64,000 bases of DNA from Hydrogenophilus sp. (lineage in GTDB: Bacteria > Pseudomonadota > Gammaproteobacteria > Burkholderiales > Rhodocyclaceae). The notes below the pieces were generated by a model. That model had not been told where the DNA came from. It saw only the letters and a program-made list of their open reading frames with translations, and made no database searches. The DNA is taken from assembly GCA_026416515.1 (NCBI GenBank), contig JAOAEZ010000006.1, positions 1 through 64,000 on the forward strand, in the 5' to 3' direction. Below are positions 46,890 through 55,788 of the stretch, piece by piece (the stretch's first letter is position 1; every line of letters begins with the position of its first letter). A program made the position numbers and the translations under genes.

Positions 46890-48890
46890 ATGCGTCCTAT
46901 CCCCGAACCTCTCTGCAACCTCTCTTCCAATCCCACCCTGGCCTCCCTCCTCACGCGTCGTCACTTTCTCCGCTGTGGTCTCGGAGCGGCGCTACTCCCC
47001 TTCTTTGCCCCCAACGCCCTCTCTGCTGCTCCTCTCCGCGCTTTCCCTACCACACCTCCACTCTCGGGTTCCCCGCTCCTTCGCCATTTTCCGGAAAGCA
47101 TCCCTACCCACAGCGACGACCGCGTCACCCTCATGGCCGGTTTCACCCTTCGCGTCATCCTTCCCTGGGGAGATCCCCTCACCGATCCTGCTCACCTCTT
47201 TCGCCCCGACGGCAGCAACACGGCCGCTGAGCAGGCCACCCAAATCGGTGACAACCACGACGGCATGCACTTCTTCCCCCTCTCGGGGCGTCCGGACGAA
47301 GGGCTTCTTGCCCTCAACCACGAATACACCAACCCCGAATACCTCTACACAGCGGAATATCTCACCCCCTGGACTCCGGAGAAGGCCCACAAAGCCCTTG
47401 CTGCCCATGGAGTCAGTATCGTGCACCTCAAACGCACCGCGCACGGCTGGGACAAACTCCCGCGCAGTCGCTACCATCGGCGCATCACCGGTGCCACCCC
47501 CATGCTCCTCACTGGTCCAGCAGCCGGTCATCCTCTCCTTCGGACCGCTGCCGACCCCACGGGGCGGCGGGTCCTCGGCACTCTCAACAACTGCGCCCAC
47601 GGCGTCACCCCCTGGGGCACCTACCTTACCTGTGAAGAGAACTTCAACCTCTACTTTGGCAATGGCGACCCCGATCACCCCATGCACAAGCGCTATGGCC
47701 TTGGCAAAGGGGAGCGCTACCGCTGGCACGAGGTAATCGACCGTTTCGACCTCAAAAAGGAGCCCAACGAAGCCAACCGCTTCGGCTGGGTCGTCGAAAT
47801 CGACCCCTTTGACCCGACCAGCACTCCCAAAAAGCGCACAGCGCTTGGTCGTTTCAAACACGAAAACGCCGCGGTCACCCTTGCCAAAGATGGGCGGGTT
47901 GTTGTCTACATGGGTGACGACGAAGCCCACGAATACCTCTACAAATTCATCTCCCGCCGCCCCTACGATCCCAAAGACCCCAAAGCCAATCGCGACCTCC
48001 TCGACGACGGCGACCTCTACGTCGCCCAATTCCTCCCCGAAGAAGCAGGCGACGGGCGGCTACGCGGTCGCTGGAATCTCGTCTCGCACCGCAACCCCAA
48101 GATCGCTGCAGACCCACGCTTTCCCACTCAAGCTGAAGTCCTCATCTACACGCGGGCTGCTGCTGACCTCGCGGGGGCCACTAAACTCGACCGTCCGGAA
48201 TGGATTGCCATTCACCCCCTCACCGGTGAAGTCTATGCCACCCTCACCAATAACCCCCGCCGCACCCCCGAGCAAATCGACCCTGCCAACCCGCGGCCGC
48301 AAAACCGCTGGGGGCAGATTCTTCGTTGGCGTGAAGCGGGCGACGACCCCGCCTCTCTCGAATTCACCTGGGACCTCTACCTCCTCGCCGGCAACCCGCT
48401 TCAATACGCCGCGGGGGACCTTCGCGCTGGCTCTCCCAATATCACCCCTGCCAACATGTTCAACTCTCCTGACGGTCTCGCCTTTGATGCGGTTGGGCGT
48501 CTCTGGATTCAAACGGACGGCGGCTACAGCAACGAAGGCGACTACCGCGGTCAGGGCAACAACCAGATGCTTGTCGCCTGTCCCTACACGGGGGAGATTC
48601 GTCGCTTTTTAGTCGGTCCCTCTGGATGTGAAATCACCGGCGTCACCTGGACCCCCGACGGGCGCACGATGTTTGTAAATGTTCAGCACCCCGGCGAAGC
48701 CCTCAAGCACCCTCGGCAACCGCGGCCCGAGCTCAAAGAAGAAGAACGCAACGCCTGGCTCGCTCAGAACCCTACCGCCTTCAGCAACTGGCCCCACAGC
48801 CAATTTCCCCACATCGCCGGCGGTCGTCCCCGCAGTGCCACCCTCGTCATCGAGCGTGAAGACGGTTTCCCCATCTTTGCCGCCTTATAA
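46890..48890 (+). CDS. phoX: PhoX-family alkaline phosphatase (DUF839)
   Basis: A 666-residue PhoX-type phosphatase. The Tat motif TRRHFLR (Arg23-Arg24) and a hydrophobic stretch predict folded export. Family motifs are seen: LALNHEYTNPEYL, GTLNNCAHGVTPWGTYLTCEENF, RFKHENAAV, YMGDDEAHEYLYKF and SPDGLAFDAVGRLWIQTDG. Several of these Asp/Glu clusters bind the Ca/Fe cofactor of known PhoX. It would release phosphate from organic esters in the periplasm during phosphate starvation, in line with the PhoB box upstream. Confidence 0.92.
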   Translation: MRPIPEPLCNLSSNPTLASLLTRRHFLRCGLGAALLPFFAPNALSAAPLRAFPTTPPLSGSPLLRHFPESIPTHSDDRVTLMAGFTLRVILPWGDPLTDPAHLFRPDGSNTAAEQATQIGDNHDGMHFFPLSGRPDEGLLALNHEYTNPEYLYTAEYLTPWTPEKAHKALAAHGVSIVHLKRTAHGWDKLPRSRYHRRITGATPMLLTGPAAGHPLLRTAADPTGRRVLGTLNNCAHGVTPWGTYLTCEENFNLYFGNGDPDHPMHKRYGLGKGERYRWHEVIDRFDLKKEPNEANRFGWVVEIDPFDPTSTPKKRTALGRFKHENAAVTLAKDGRVVVYMGDDEAHEYLYKFISRRPYDPKDPKANRDLLDDGDLYVAQFLPEEAGDGRLRGRWNLVSHRNPKIAADPRFPTQAEVLIYTRAAADLAGATKLDRPEWIAIHPLTGEVYATLTNNPRRTPEQIDPANPRPQNRWGQILRWREAGDDPASLEFTWDLYLLAGNPLQYAAGDLRAGSPNITPANMFNSPDGLAFDAVGRLWIQTDGGYSNEGDYRGQGNNQMLVACPYTGEIRRFLVGPSGCEITGVTWTPDGRTMFVNVQHPGEALKHPRQPRPELKEEERNAWLAQNPTAFSNWPHSQFPHIAGGRPRSATLVIEREDGFPIFAAL

Positions 48891-48911
48891 GGAACTCCTC
48901 TTCGCCGCGGC

Positions 48912-49448
48912 CTAGGAGAGGCGGGGATCTTCTCCTCGTCCTCTTCCGCCGTTTCCCCTCAACCCTTCTACCACCTCAGGAGGCGCCTGCACCAACTCGA
49001 TCAAAACCCCCTCTCCCCCTACGGGGAACGACTCGTTCCCCTTAGGATGGATGAAACAAACATCGAAACCCGCCGCCCCTTTTCGGATACCTCCTGGGGC
49101 AAATCGAACCCCCTGAGCCGACAACCACTCCACCGCCGCCTGCAAATCATCCACCCACAACCCTATATGGTTTAACGGTGGCTCATGCACCCGTGGGCTT
49201 CGCTCTGGATCGATCGGCTCCATCACATCCACCTCCACCTGGGATATCCCCTCCCCCAACGCCAAAATCGTCTCATCCACATTCTCTCGCTCCGACCGGA
49301 ACTCCCCCACCACCGGCAACCCCAATAACTCATGCCATAACCGCAACAAACGTCTCTTCTCACGCCCCCCCACCGCAATCTGCTGGACGCCCAGAACTCG
49401 GAACGGTCTCTCTCCCTCCGCCCGGACAGCATACTCCTCTCTCACCAT
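48912..49448 (-). CDS. VOC superfamily protein (methylmalonyl-CoA epimerase-like)
   Basis: A 178-residue protein with two beta-alpha-beta-beta-beta repeats of the vicinal oxygen chelate fold: [11 protein letters not shown] and [25 protein letters not shown]. Metal ligands would include the His of LNHIG and the Glu of [10 protein letters not shown]; the first-repeat His is replaced by Gln (VQQIAV). It resembles methylmalonyl-CoA epimerases and glyoxalase-like proteins; substrate unknown. The start at 49448 lies one base after the queC stop, so it closes the tol-pal-que operon. Confidence 0.72.
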   Translation of the reverse strand: MVREEYAVRAEGERPFRVLGVQQIAVGGREKRRLLRLWHELLGLPVVGEFRSERENVDETILALGEGISQVEVDVMEPIDPERSPRVHEPPLNHIGLWVDDLQAAVEWLSAQGVRFAPGGIRKGAAGFDVCFIHPKGNESFPVGGEGVLIELVQAPPEVVEGLRGNGGRGRGEDPRLS

Positions 49449-49449
49449 C

Positions 49450-50196
49450 TCACGACTCCTTAAGCGATGGGCTAATGCCCCGGTAACGGGTAGGGTCGGG
49501 CACTCCAGCGGCGGCGAAACCCGCCGCCCGCAATCGGCACGCATCGCACCGACCGCAAGCCAATCCCTCCTCGTCGGCCTGGTAGCACGAAACCGTCAAC
49601 CCATAATCGACCCCCAACGCCACCCCATGGCGGATAATCTCCCCTTTCGACCAAAAAAGCAACGGCGCATGGACTCGGAATCGTCCCCCCTCCACCCCTG
49701 CTTTTGTCGCCACATTGGCCAACGCCTCGAACGCCTGCAGAAACTCTGGGCGGCAATCGGGGTACCCTGAAAAATCGACCGCATTTGCCCCGATAAAAAG
49801 ATCGAAAACCCCCAACACCTCTGCCCACGCCAACGCCAACGCCAACAGCACCGTATTGCGGGCAGGCACATAGGTCGGCGGGATGCGGTCACTCCTCACT
49901 GGTCCCTCCCCCTCCGGTACTGTCAACCGTCGGTCGGTCAAAGCTGATCCCCCGAACGACCCCAAAGCCACCTCCACCACCCGATGCTCGGCCACTCCCA
50001 ACGCGGCGGCCACCCGTTTTGCCGCCTCCACCTCAGCTCGATGGCGTTGTCCATAAATCACTGTTAACGCAAAGACCCTATACCCTTTCGCGCGTGCTTG
50101 GGCCAAGACAGTCGTCGAATCGATCCCCCCCGACAACAAAACCACCCCTCCCCGGCCTGCTCCTTCTCCTTGCACCGTGCTCTCCCCGCGCTCCAT
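49450..50196 (-). CDS. queC: 7-cyano-7-deazaguanine synthase
   Basis: QueC converts 7-carboxy-7-deazaguanine to preQ0 using ATP and ammonia in queuosine synthesis. The N-terminal ATP loop [15 protein letters not shown] and the C-terminal zinc site ([21 protein letters not shown]) are complete. 248 residues, with a short disordered extension before the P-loop. It is 19 bases downstream of queE. Confidence 0.96.
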   Translation of the reverse strand: MERGESTVQGEGAGRGGVVLLSGGIDSTTVLAQARAKGYRVFALTVIYGQRHRAEVEAAKRVAAALGVAEHRVVEVALGSFGGSALTDRRLTVPEGEGPVRSDRIPPTYVPARNTVLLALALAWAEVLGVFDLFIGANAVDFSGYPDCRPEFLQAFEALANVATKAGVEGGRFRVHAPLLFWSKGEIIRHGVALGVDYGLTVSCYQADEEGLACGRCDACRLRAAGFAAAGVPDPTRYRGISPSLKES

Positions 50197-50215
50197 CGTT
50201 TCTCCTCAGTTCCCC

Positions 50216-50851
50216 TCAGCGGCCGCGCATCTCCCCCCATAACACTCGGTGCAACTGCACCTGGAACCGAACGGGCAAGCGGTCGTTCACAATCCACTCT
50301 GCCAACGTCGCAGCGGGCAGTACCCCGGTCACTGGCGAAAAAAGCACCCCGCACCGCTCTGCCAACCTCTCCCGCGCTACCACCGCTCGCGCCCACTCAT
50401 AATCGTGTCGGTCGGCCAACACGAACTTTACCTCATCCCGCTCTCGGAGTCGCTGCAAATTCTCCCAATTGTTTCGTTTCTCCTCCCCCGACCCGGGAGC
50501 CTTTAAATCCATCACCACGGCCACCCGCTCATCCACCCCTATGAGCGGCAAAGCCCCGCTCGTCTCCAACGACACCTCGAACCCTCTCTCGCACAGTGCC
50601 TCCAGCAACCTCAAGCACTCCCGCTGCGCCAATGGTTCTCCCCCGGTCACGCACACTCGGGGCAACCCAAGCTCAGAAACCCGTTGCACCACCTCCTCGA
50701 TCTCCCACTGCTCCCCCCCTGTAAAGGCGTAAGGCGTATCGCACCAACGGCACCGCAAAGGGCAACCGCTCAAGCGCACAAAAGTCGTCGGCAACCCCAT
50801 CCGCGACGACTCTCCCTGGATTGACGCGAAGATCTCGCTTACCCGCACCAT
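50216..50851 (-). CDS. queE: 7-carboxy-7-deazaguanine synthase
   Basis: A radical-SAM enzyme of the queuosine pathway. The FeS motif C-x3-C-x2-C is in LSGCPLRCRWCDTPYAF, after the substrate-binding IFASIQGESSRMG; VTGGEPLAQ follows. The ATG at 50851 overlaps the cpoB stop as TGATG; a TTG one codon earlier is less likely. The 211-residue length is normal for the short proteobacterial form. Confidence 0.95.
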   Translation of the reverse strand: MVRVSEIFASIQGESSRMGLPTTFVRLSGCPLRCRWCDTPYAFTGGEQWEIEEVVQRVSELGLPRVCVTGGEPLAQRECLRLLEALCERGFEVSLETSGALPLIGVDERVAVVMDLKAPGSGEEKRNNWENLQRLRERDEVKFVLADRHDYEWARAVVARERLAERCGVLFSPVTGVLPAATLAEWIVNDRLPVRFQVQLHRVLWGEMRGR

Positions 50852-51726
50852 CAACGAGCCAACCGCTCGCGGGCAATTCGTCCCGCTGGCGTATTGGGAT
50901 GGCGTTCCGCTAAGCGCTTCAACACATCGTTTCCACCCTGTTTATCCCCCAACCCGAACAACGCGTTCGCCAACCCCAACATCGCATCGGGCGCAAACTC
51001 ATGCTTCGGATAGTCGAACACGACGCGGGCAAAATGCTGGCGCGCCACCTCGTAGCGCTTTAACTGCAGTGCTGCGGTCCCTGCCCAAAACCGCGCCTCC
51101 ACCGCCCGGGGATCTCCCCCATGCTGGGCCAAAAACCCCTCGAATCCGCGTAATGCCTCCTCGGGCCGCTGGGCCTGCAACGCCCGCACGGCGTTCTCGA
51201 AAAGGGCCACCCCATCTCCTCCCGCCGTCGATGCTGCTCCTCCCCCCGTACCCCCGCTGGCGGGTGCGGCGCTCCCCGCTGGCGGCATCGCACCCCCGCC
51301 TGCCGTGGTGGAAGCGCTCCCCGTCGCCGGGCCGCCTCCCCCCATTCCCCCCATTCCTCCCATTCCCCCCATTCCTCCCATTTCCCCAGTCGCCCCCCCT
51401 CCTATTGCGGCCCCTGCCTGCAATGCTCCCAACCGTCGATCCAAATCGAGATAAAGGTCGCGCATTCGCTTCTCTAACTGCTCGATCTTATAGCGGATCT
51501 CATCGACCTGTCCCTGCACCTGGGCCAACGCCTGGCGGTCGCTGGTCTCGCGGTTAGCCAATGCGATCGCCTGCTGATTCAGTCGCTCCTCGAGCGCGCG
51601 CAACTCGTTGCGCAACTCCGCCACCGCCCGGCGCGCCTGTTCATCGCTCAAAAATGGCCATGCCGGCCTGGCCATTCCTCCCATCGCGGCCACTACCGCT
51701 ACCAACAACCACCCGCGCCATGCCAT
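50851..51726 (-). CDS. cpoB: Cell division coordinator CpoB (YbgF)
   Basis: CpoB links the Tol-Pal system to peptidoglycan synthesis. The 291-residue protein has a signal peptide (to about residue 24), a coiled-coil trimerisation helix (28-105), a Gly/Met/Ala/Thr-rich linker (106-170) and a TPR domain (172-288; LFENAVRALQAQRPEEALRGFEGFLAQHGG). Position after pal is conserved. The linker contains five tandem Met-Gly-Gly units, which is unusual. Confidence 0.93.
   Translation of the reverse strand: MAWRGWLLVAVVAAMGGMARPAWPFLSDEQARRAVAELRNELRALEERLNQQAIALANRETSDRQALAQVQGQVDEIRYKIEQLEKRMRDLYLDLDRRLGALQAGAAIGGGATGEMGGMGGMGGMGGMGGGGPATGSASTTAGGGAMPPAGSAAPASGGTGGGAASTAGGDGVALFENAVRALQAQRPEEALRGFEGFLAQHGGDPRAVEARFWAGTAALQLKRYEVARQHFARVVFDYPKHEFAPDAMLGLANALFGLGDKQGGNDVLKRLAERHPNTPAGRIARERLAR
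51337..51381 (-). repeat. Met-Gly-Gly tandem repeat in cpoB
   Basis: Five consecutive nine-base units encode MGG at residues 116-130 of CpoB. The DNA alternates between TCC and CCCCCC-type runs, so it is prone to slippage. Unit gain or loss would stay in frame. Confidence 0.85.
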
Positions 51727-51762
51727 CTCTCGACTCCCCCGCGTTAAGACTTTGCTCTACCT

Positions 51763-52299
51763 TCAAAACTCCCCCTCGTACAAAATATCGGCCCGTCGGT
51801 TCTGCGCATAACAATGCTCGCTCCGCTCAAAGCAAACCGGTTTCTCCTCCCCCAAGCTCACCGCCTCGATTCGCTCTGCAGCCACCCCTAACGCTACCAA
51901 CGCCTGCTTCACCGTCTCCGCTCGTTTCTGGCCCAACGCCAAGTTATACTCGCGGCTCCCCCGCTCATCGGCGTTTCCCTGGATCAACACGCGCACCGTT
52001 GGGTACTTACTCATCAACCGTGCATGGGCCACCACCAAATTTTGGTACTCTGGCTTAATCTCGTACCGATCGTAATCAAAATAGATGCTTCGTGCGTGTG
52101 CCGGATGTTTTGGATCGGCGATCTCGCGCAGCAATGCCTCGCGCGGTGCTCCCCCGCCCACCGGAGTTGGGATCGCTCCTGTAGCCACCCCCCGCTCCTC
52201 GACGCTTGCGGTTCCCTCCTCCACTGCTGTCGACGAGCACCCCGCTGCCAGCATCGCCATACCCACTGCTGCTAACCAGCCACGCATCCTCACGGTCAT
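51763..52299 (-). CDS. pal: Peptidoglycan-associated lipoprotein Pal
   Basis: A 178-residue outer-membrane lipoprotein. The lipobox LAAGCSS places the lipidated Cys at residue 21. The OmpA-like domain has IYFDYDRYEIKP, and the peptidoglycan-binding helix region GNADERGSREYNLALGQKRAETV is complete. It anchors the Tol-Pal complex to the cell wall. A second in-frame ATG at residue 5 could also be the start. Confidence 0.96.
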   Translation of the reverse strand: MTVRMRGWLAAVGMAMLAAGCSSTAVEEGTASVEERGVATGAIPTPVGGGAPREALLREIADPKHPAHARSIYFDYDRYEIKPEYQNLVVAHARLMSKYPTVRVLIQGNADERGSREYNLALGQKRAETVKQALVALGVAAERIEAVSLGEEKPVCFERSEHCYAQNRRADILYEGEF

Positions 52300-52328
52300 C
52301 GAACTTACTCCTTTCTATCGTCAAACCA

Positions 52329-53615
52329 TCACTGCGGAATCGGTCCCCACGCGGGCTCCCGCACATCACCCCCGGTCGTCGACAAACGCAGACGCACCCG
52401 GCCATCCACCGACACCGCAGCCAGAACTCCTCGTCCCCCGATTTCAGTTGCGTAAACGATCATCCGCCCATTCGGCGCAAACGACGGTGACTCGTCGCGC
52501 TCGGAATCGGTCAAAATCTGTCGTGCTCCTGTCGTCAAATCGTGGTACACCACGCGGAACCGTCCATCTACCCGTGTTAAGTAGGTCAATCCCCGCCCAT
52601 CGCGGGCCACATCGGCGCTCGCGTTGTACCCTCCCTCGAAGGTCACCCGCTGCGCCTCCCCGCCGGTCGCTGCCATTCGGTAGATCTGCGGCGACCCCCC
52701 GCGGTCCGACGTAAAATACAGCCAATTCCCATCGGGGGAAAAGACGGGTTCGGTATCGATGCTTCCCGAGCGGGAAACGCGGAACGCCCGGTTCAACCCC
52801 AACTCGATCACGTAGATCTGGGAAATTCCATCCTGCGTCAAGGTTACCGCCAATCGTCCCCCATCGGGCGACCATGCTGGTGCCGAATTAGAGCCGCGGA
52901 AATCAGCCACCACTCGTCGTGTGCCGGTAGCCAGCTCATGCACATACACCACGGGCTTTTTCTTCTCAAACGACACATACGCCAACCGTCGGCCATCGGG
53001 TGACCACGCCGGTGAAATAATCGGCTCGCTAGAGATTAGTGCGCTCTGCGCTGCGCTCCCATCCCAATCGCTCACCCGGAGCTCATACCGGTTGCCGTTC
53101 TTGACCACATACGCCAATCGCGATGTAAAAAACCCTGGCATCCCTGTCAATGTCTCGTAGACGAGATCGGCGATTCGGTGGGCGGTGGCGCGCGTTTGTC
53201 CCCCTGAAAAGCGAAATACCTTCCCCCCCAAATCCAAGCGGCGCACCACATCGAACAGTCGCACCCGAACCTCCCACTCTCCCCCTGGCGCTCCCTGAAC
53301 TGACCCCGCCACCACGGCGTCGGCTCCGCGCCCGGCCAGCGCCCCGTAATCGGGGACTAAATCCTCAGGCAAACGCATCCCCCCCACCTCGACCAACCGG
53401 AACAGGCCGCTCTTCTCCAGATCCTGCCGTACCACCTCGGTCAACGGCTGGGGCAGCTGCTCCTCCCCAACCAACAGCGGGACCGCCACCGGCAACGCCC
53501 GGGAAGTGGCCCCCGTCACCTCCACCACCAACTGGGCTGCCGCTACCGCTGTCCATCCCAACCCTACCAAAGCCACCAACCACTGAAACCACCTCTGCCG
53601 CATCGCTCGTTCCAT
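52329..53615 (-). CDS. tolB: Tol-Pal system protein TolB
   Basis: A 428-residue periplasmic protein with a signal peptide ending near AAAQ, an N-terminal alpha/beta domain (FRLVEVGG, ADAVVAGSVQG) and a six-bladed propeller with repeated W-S-P-D-G blades (AWSPDGRRLAYVS, AWSPDGGRLAVTL, FSPDGNWLYFTSDR). It binds Pal and the C-terminus of TolA. Met1 or Met5 may be the start. Confidence 0.97.
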   Translation of the reverse strand: MERAMRQRWFQWLVALVGLGWTAVAAAQLVVEVTGATSRALPVAVPLLVGEEQLPQPLTEVVRQDLEKSGLFRLVEVGGMRLPEDLVPDYGALAGRGADAVVAGSVQGAPGGEWEVRVRLFDVVRRLDLGGKVFRFSGGQTRATAHRIADLVYETLTGMPGFFTSRLAYVVKNGNRYELRVSDWDGSAAQSALISSEPIISPAWSPDGRRLAYVSFEKKKPVVYVHELATGTRRVVADFRGSNSAPAWSPDGGRLAVTLTQDGISQIYVIELGLNRAFRVSRSGSIDTEPVFSPDGNWLYFTSDRGGSPQIYRMAATGGEAQRVTFEGGYNASADVARDGRGLTYLTRVDGRFRVVYHDLTTGARQILTDSERDESPSFAPNGRMIVYATEIGGRGVLAAVSVDGRVRLRLSTTGGDVREPAWGPIPQ

Positions 53616-53669
53616 TCATCGCGCGCACTCTATCCAATAGGCCCCTATTTTACCCCAAACTTTTCCCCC

Positions 53670-54392
53670 TCACTCTCCCGGTCGCAACCGCAACTCAAGC
53701 ACCCGTTCGAAAAGGCGGGGATCATCGGGTAACGGCAACGGGCTTGCCCGCTCGATTGCCCGAGCAAACGCCGCATCCAAAGCGGGGTTTCCGGAAGAAA
53801 CGATCAAACGCACCTCCGCCACTGTTCCATCCGCAAGCTGGGTCACCACGAAGCGCGCCTCGAGGTTACCGCTCACACCGGGCGGCACCACCATAAAGCG
53901 ACGCACCCTACTGCGGATCGCCTCGATATACCGTGCCCGCGCCTCCGCGCTCGGTCCGCTGCCTCCCCCCGCCGACCTCGGAGATTGCCCCCCCCGCAAC
54001 CGCTCCTGTAACCGCTCGCTCGCCAACCGCTGAAAATCCTCCTCGTTTCGCATCGCCTCCGTCGTCTCCCGCGGCTTAGGCGGCTCCGGCTTAGGTGGCT
54101 CCGGCTTAGGTGGCTGTGGCTTAGGCGGCTCCGGCTTAGGTGGCTGTGGCTTAGGCGGCTCCGGCTTAGGTGGCTCCGGCTGTGGCGGTTCTGGCTTAGG
54201 TGGCTCCGGCTTGGGCGGCTCCTCACCCCCTACCATCGGCGATGCACCCACCATCTCCACCAAAACCGCCTCGCTCACCGGCGAAACCTTTCGCCACTCC
54301 AAAGAAACCAACAACACCGCCAAAAACACTCCATGCACCAATAACGAAAGCCCCCACGCCCACGCTATCGGCGCCCCCCGCCGTCGGCTCAT
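53670..54392 (-). CDS. tolA: Tol-Pal system protein TolA with proline-repeat linker
   Basis: A 240-residue inner-membrane anchor with one N-terminal helix (WAWGLSLLVHGVFLAVLLV) and a C-terminal TonB/TolA domain (about residues 155-238; ARYIEAIRSRVRRFMVVPPG, LDAAFARAIERASPLPLP). The long alpha-helical domain II of enteric TolA is missing. In its place are ten 5-residue PPKPE-type repeats (residues 59-108), as in TonB. The start overlaps the tolR stop as ATGA (54389-54392). Confidence 0.92.
   Translation of the reverse strand: MSRRRGAPIAWAWGLSLLVHGVFLAVLLVSLEWRKVSPVSEAVLVEMVGASPMVGGEEPPKPEPPKPEPPQPEPPKPEPPKPQPPKPEPPKPQPPKPEPPKPEPPKPRETTEAMRNEEDFQRLASERLQERLRGGQSPRSAGGGSGPSAEARARYIEAIRSRVRRFMVVPPGVSGNLEARFVVTQLADGTVAEVRLIVSSGNPALDAAFARAIERASPLPLPDDPRLFERVLELRLRPGE
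54069..54218 (-). repeat. Ten 15-bp tandem repeats in tolA (PPKPE/PPKPQ)
   Basis: The plus strand shows GGCTTAGGTGGCTCC-type units in tandem, ten copies over 150 bases with single-base variants. Each codes for Pro-Pro-Lys-Pro-Glu or close variants (one Gln at position 3, two Gln and one Arg at position 5). Copy number can change without shifting the frame, altering the periplasmic reach of TolA. Confidence 0.92.
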
Positions 54393-54796
54393 GCCCCCCC
54401 CTCGGTCAGCAATCCCACGCGCGTCACCCCCTCTCGCCGTAAGCGACTCAAAACCCCCATCACCACCTCATACGCCACCCGACGATCGGCGGCAATCAGC
54501 ACTGCTGCTTGGGGACGCTCCCGCCGCACCTCCCCTAACGTCCGCAGCAGGGCCTCCATATCCCCTCGCTCCTCTCGTGCGGTGGCGCTGCGTTTCCACC
54601 CTAATCCCCCATCGGCATGTACCACCACCACTATCGCCTCCGTCGGCGACAACGGCACCTGGCTCACCGCGGGCAACTCCACCTCCCCCATCTCGATCAT
54701 CGGCGCTGTCACCATAAAGATCACCAACAGCACCAACATCACATCGACATAAGGGACCACATTGATCTCGCTCATCAACGGTCGTTTCCGCCCCAT
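54389..54796 (-). CDS. tolR: Tol-Pal system protein TolR
   Basis: A 135-residue ExbD/TolR protein. The single membrane helix follows MSEINVVPYVDVMLVLLVIFMVTAP, with the conserved proton-channel Asp in YVDVML. A periplasmic domain ends with VMGVLSRLRREGVTRVGLLTE. It forms the motor with TolQ. It lies 92 bases after tolQ and overlaps tolA by four bases. Confidence 0.95.
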   Translation of the reverse strand: MGRKRPLMSEINVVPYVDVMLVLLVIFMVTAPMIEMGEVELPAVSQVPLSPTEAIVVVVHADGGLGWKRSATAREERGDMEALLRTLGEVRRERPQAAVLIAADRRVAYEVVMGVLSRLRREGVTRVGLLTEGGA

Positions 54797-54888
54797 TCGC
54801 TAACCCTCGCTGCACTCGTTCGCCACCCGTCGATGCCCAAAGCCATCGCCTCTTTTCCCTTCACCACGCTGTTAAGGCATGGCCTCCA

Positions 54889-55557
54889 CTAATGCAGCAG
54901 CTGGCGCTGCAACAAATTGGTCAGCTCTTCGATAAAGCTCTCCAAGCGCACCGCCAACCGCTCAATATCGTGCGTAAAGCGGTTATAAGCCACCACCGCC
55001 GGGATCGCCGCGAACAATCCGATCGCCGTCGCGATCAACGCCTCTGCGATCCCCGGCGCCACTGTCGCCAACGTCGCCGAACTCATACTCGCCAAACCGC
55101 GAAACGAATTCATAATCCCCCACACCGTCCCGAAAAGACCGATATAGGGCGCTACCGACCCCACCGACGCCAAAAAGGCCAGGTGCGCCTCCAACTCATC
55201 CATCTCTCGCTGATATGCCGCCTGCATCGCCCGCCGCACGCTCTCGATCTCGCGCAACCCGCTTCGTTGCTGGCGGATCAGCTCGCGATAAGCCGCCAAA
55301 AACACCAGCTCCATCGGCCCTGCTGCCGCCAAGTGCGCTTCTATTCCCTGCGCCAACTGCTCCAAGCTGCTTGCTCGCCAAAAGCGCTGTTCAAAATCGA
55401 GCGTACTCGTACGCGCCGCTCGAATCTGAAATGCTTTACGGAAAATCCAAAACCATGAGATCAAAGACACCCCCAACAGCAGGGCCATCACCACCTGGAC
55501 CGGCACGCTGGCCTGGACCACCAGATGCCATACCGACAAGTTACTCGTCACACCCAT
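54889..55557 (-). CDS. tolQ: Tol-Pal system protein TolQ
   Basis: A three-helix ExbB/TolQ motor subunit. The first helix is VVMALLLGVSLISWFWIFRKAF, and the conserved channel region FLASVGSVAPYIGLFGTVWGIMNSFRGL and APGIAEALIATAIGLFAAIPAVVAYN is complete. The ATG at 55557 (MGVTSNLS, 222 aa) is preferred; an earlier ATG at 55569 adds four residues. It heads the tol operon. The small thioesterase ybgC, usual upstream of tolQ, is absent. Confidence 0.94.
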   Translation of the reverse strand: MGVTSNLSVWHLVVQASVPVQVVMALLLGVSLISWFWIFRKAFQIRAARTSTLDFEQRFWRASSLEQLAQGIEAHLAAAGPMELVFLAAYRELIRQQRSGLREIESVRRAMQAAYQREMDELEAHLAFLASVGSVAPYIGLFGTVWGIMNSFRGLASMSSATLATVAPGIAEALIATAIGLFAAIPAVVAYNRFTHDIERLAVRLESFIEELTNLLQRQLLH

Positions 55558-55571
55558 CCCTCTCACCACCG

Positions 55572-55593
55572 ATAACCGAAATCGGTTATTATA
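55572..55593 (-). promoter_or_regulatory. tolQ promoter -10 with overlapping 18-bp palindrome
   Basis: On the minus strand TATAAT (55588-55593) places the transcription start near 55581, the centre of a perfect inverted repeat ATAACCGAAATCGGTTAT (55572-55589, eight-base arms, two-base centre). An operator over the +1 position, or a 5' hairpin of the mRNA, are both possible. No good -35 box is evident upstream. Confidence 0.55.
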
Positions 55594-55788
55594 GCGGTTT
55601 TTTCTCAGCCATTTTCCCCCTTCTTCTTCCCCTCTTTTTTCTCCTCCCCGCTGGTCTCCCTCTTGGCATCTGTCGCACCTATGCTACACCCCTCTCCTCC
55701 CTCTCTTCCCCTCCTCCCCGGCGCGGTCTAACCCCGATCCCCTGGTTGACGCAGAATATAGAGGCTCTCCTCAACAGCTGCCAGACCG
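55594..55788. other. Intergenic region between tolQ and the transglycosylase gene
   Basis: About 195 bases of C/T-rich sequence with no convincing gene. A TATAGA (55757-55762) lies 27 bases before the transglycosylase ATG without a matching -35 box. TTGACG at 55746 is badly spaced for it. Confidence 0.4.

Noticed and set aside
46992..48029. 345-codon minus-strand frame opposite phoX
   Set aside because: Val/Glu/Gly-rich shadow composition; phoX is well supported on the other strand.
54069..54218. CRISPR-like array
   Set aside because: The 15-bp units are contiguous without spacers and are in frame within tolA.
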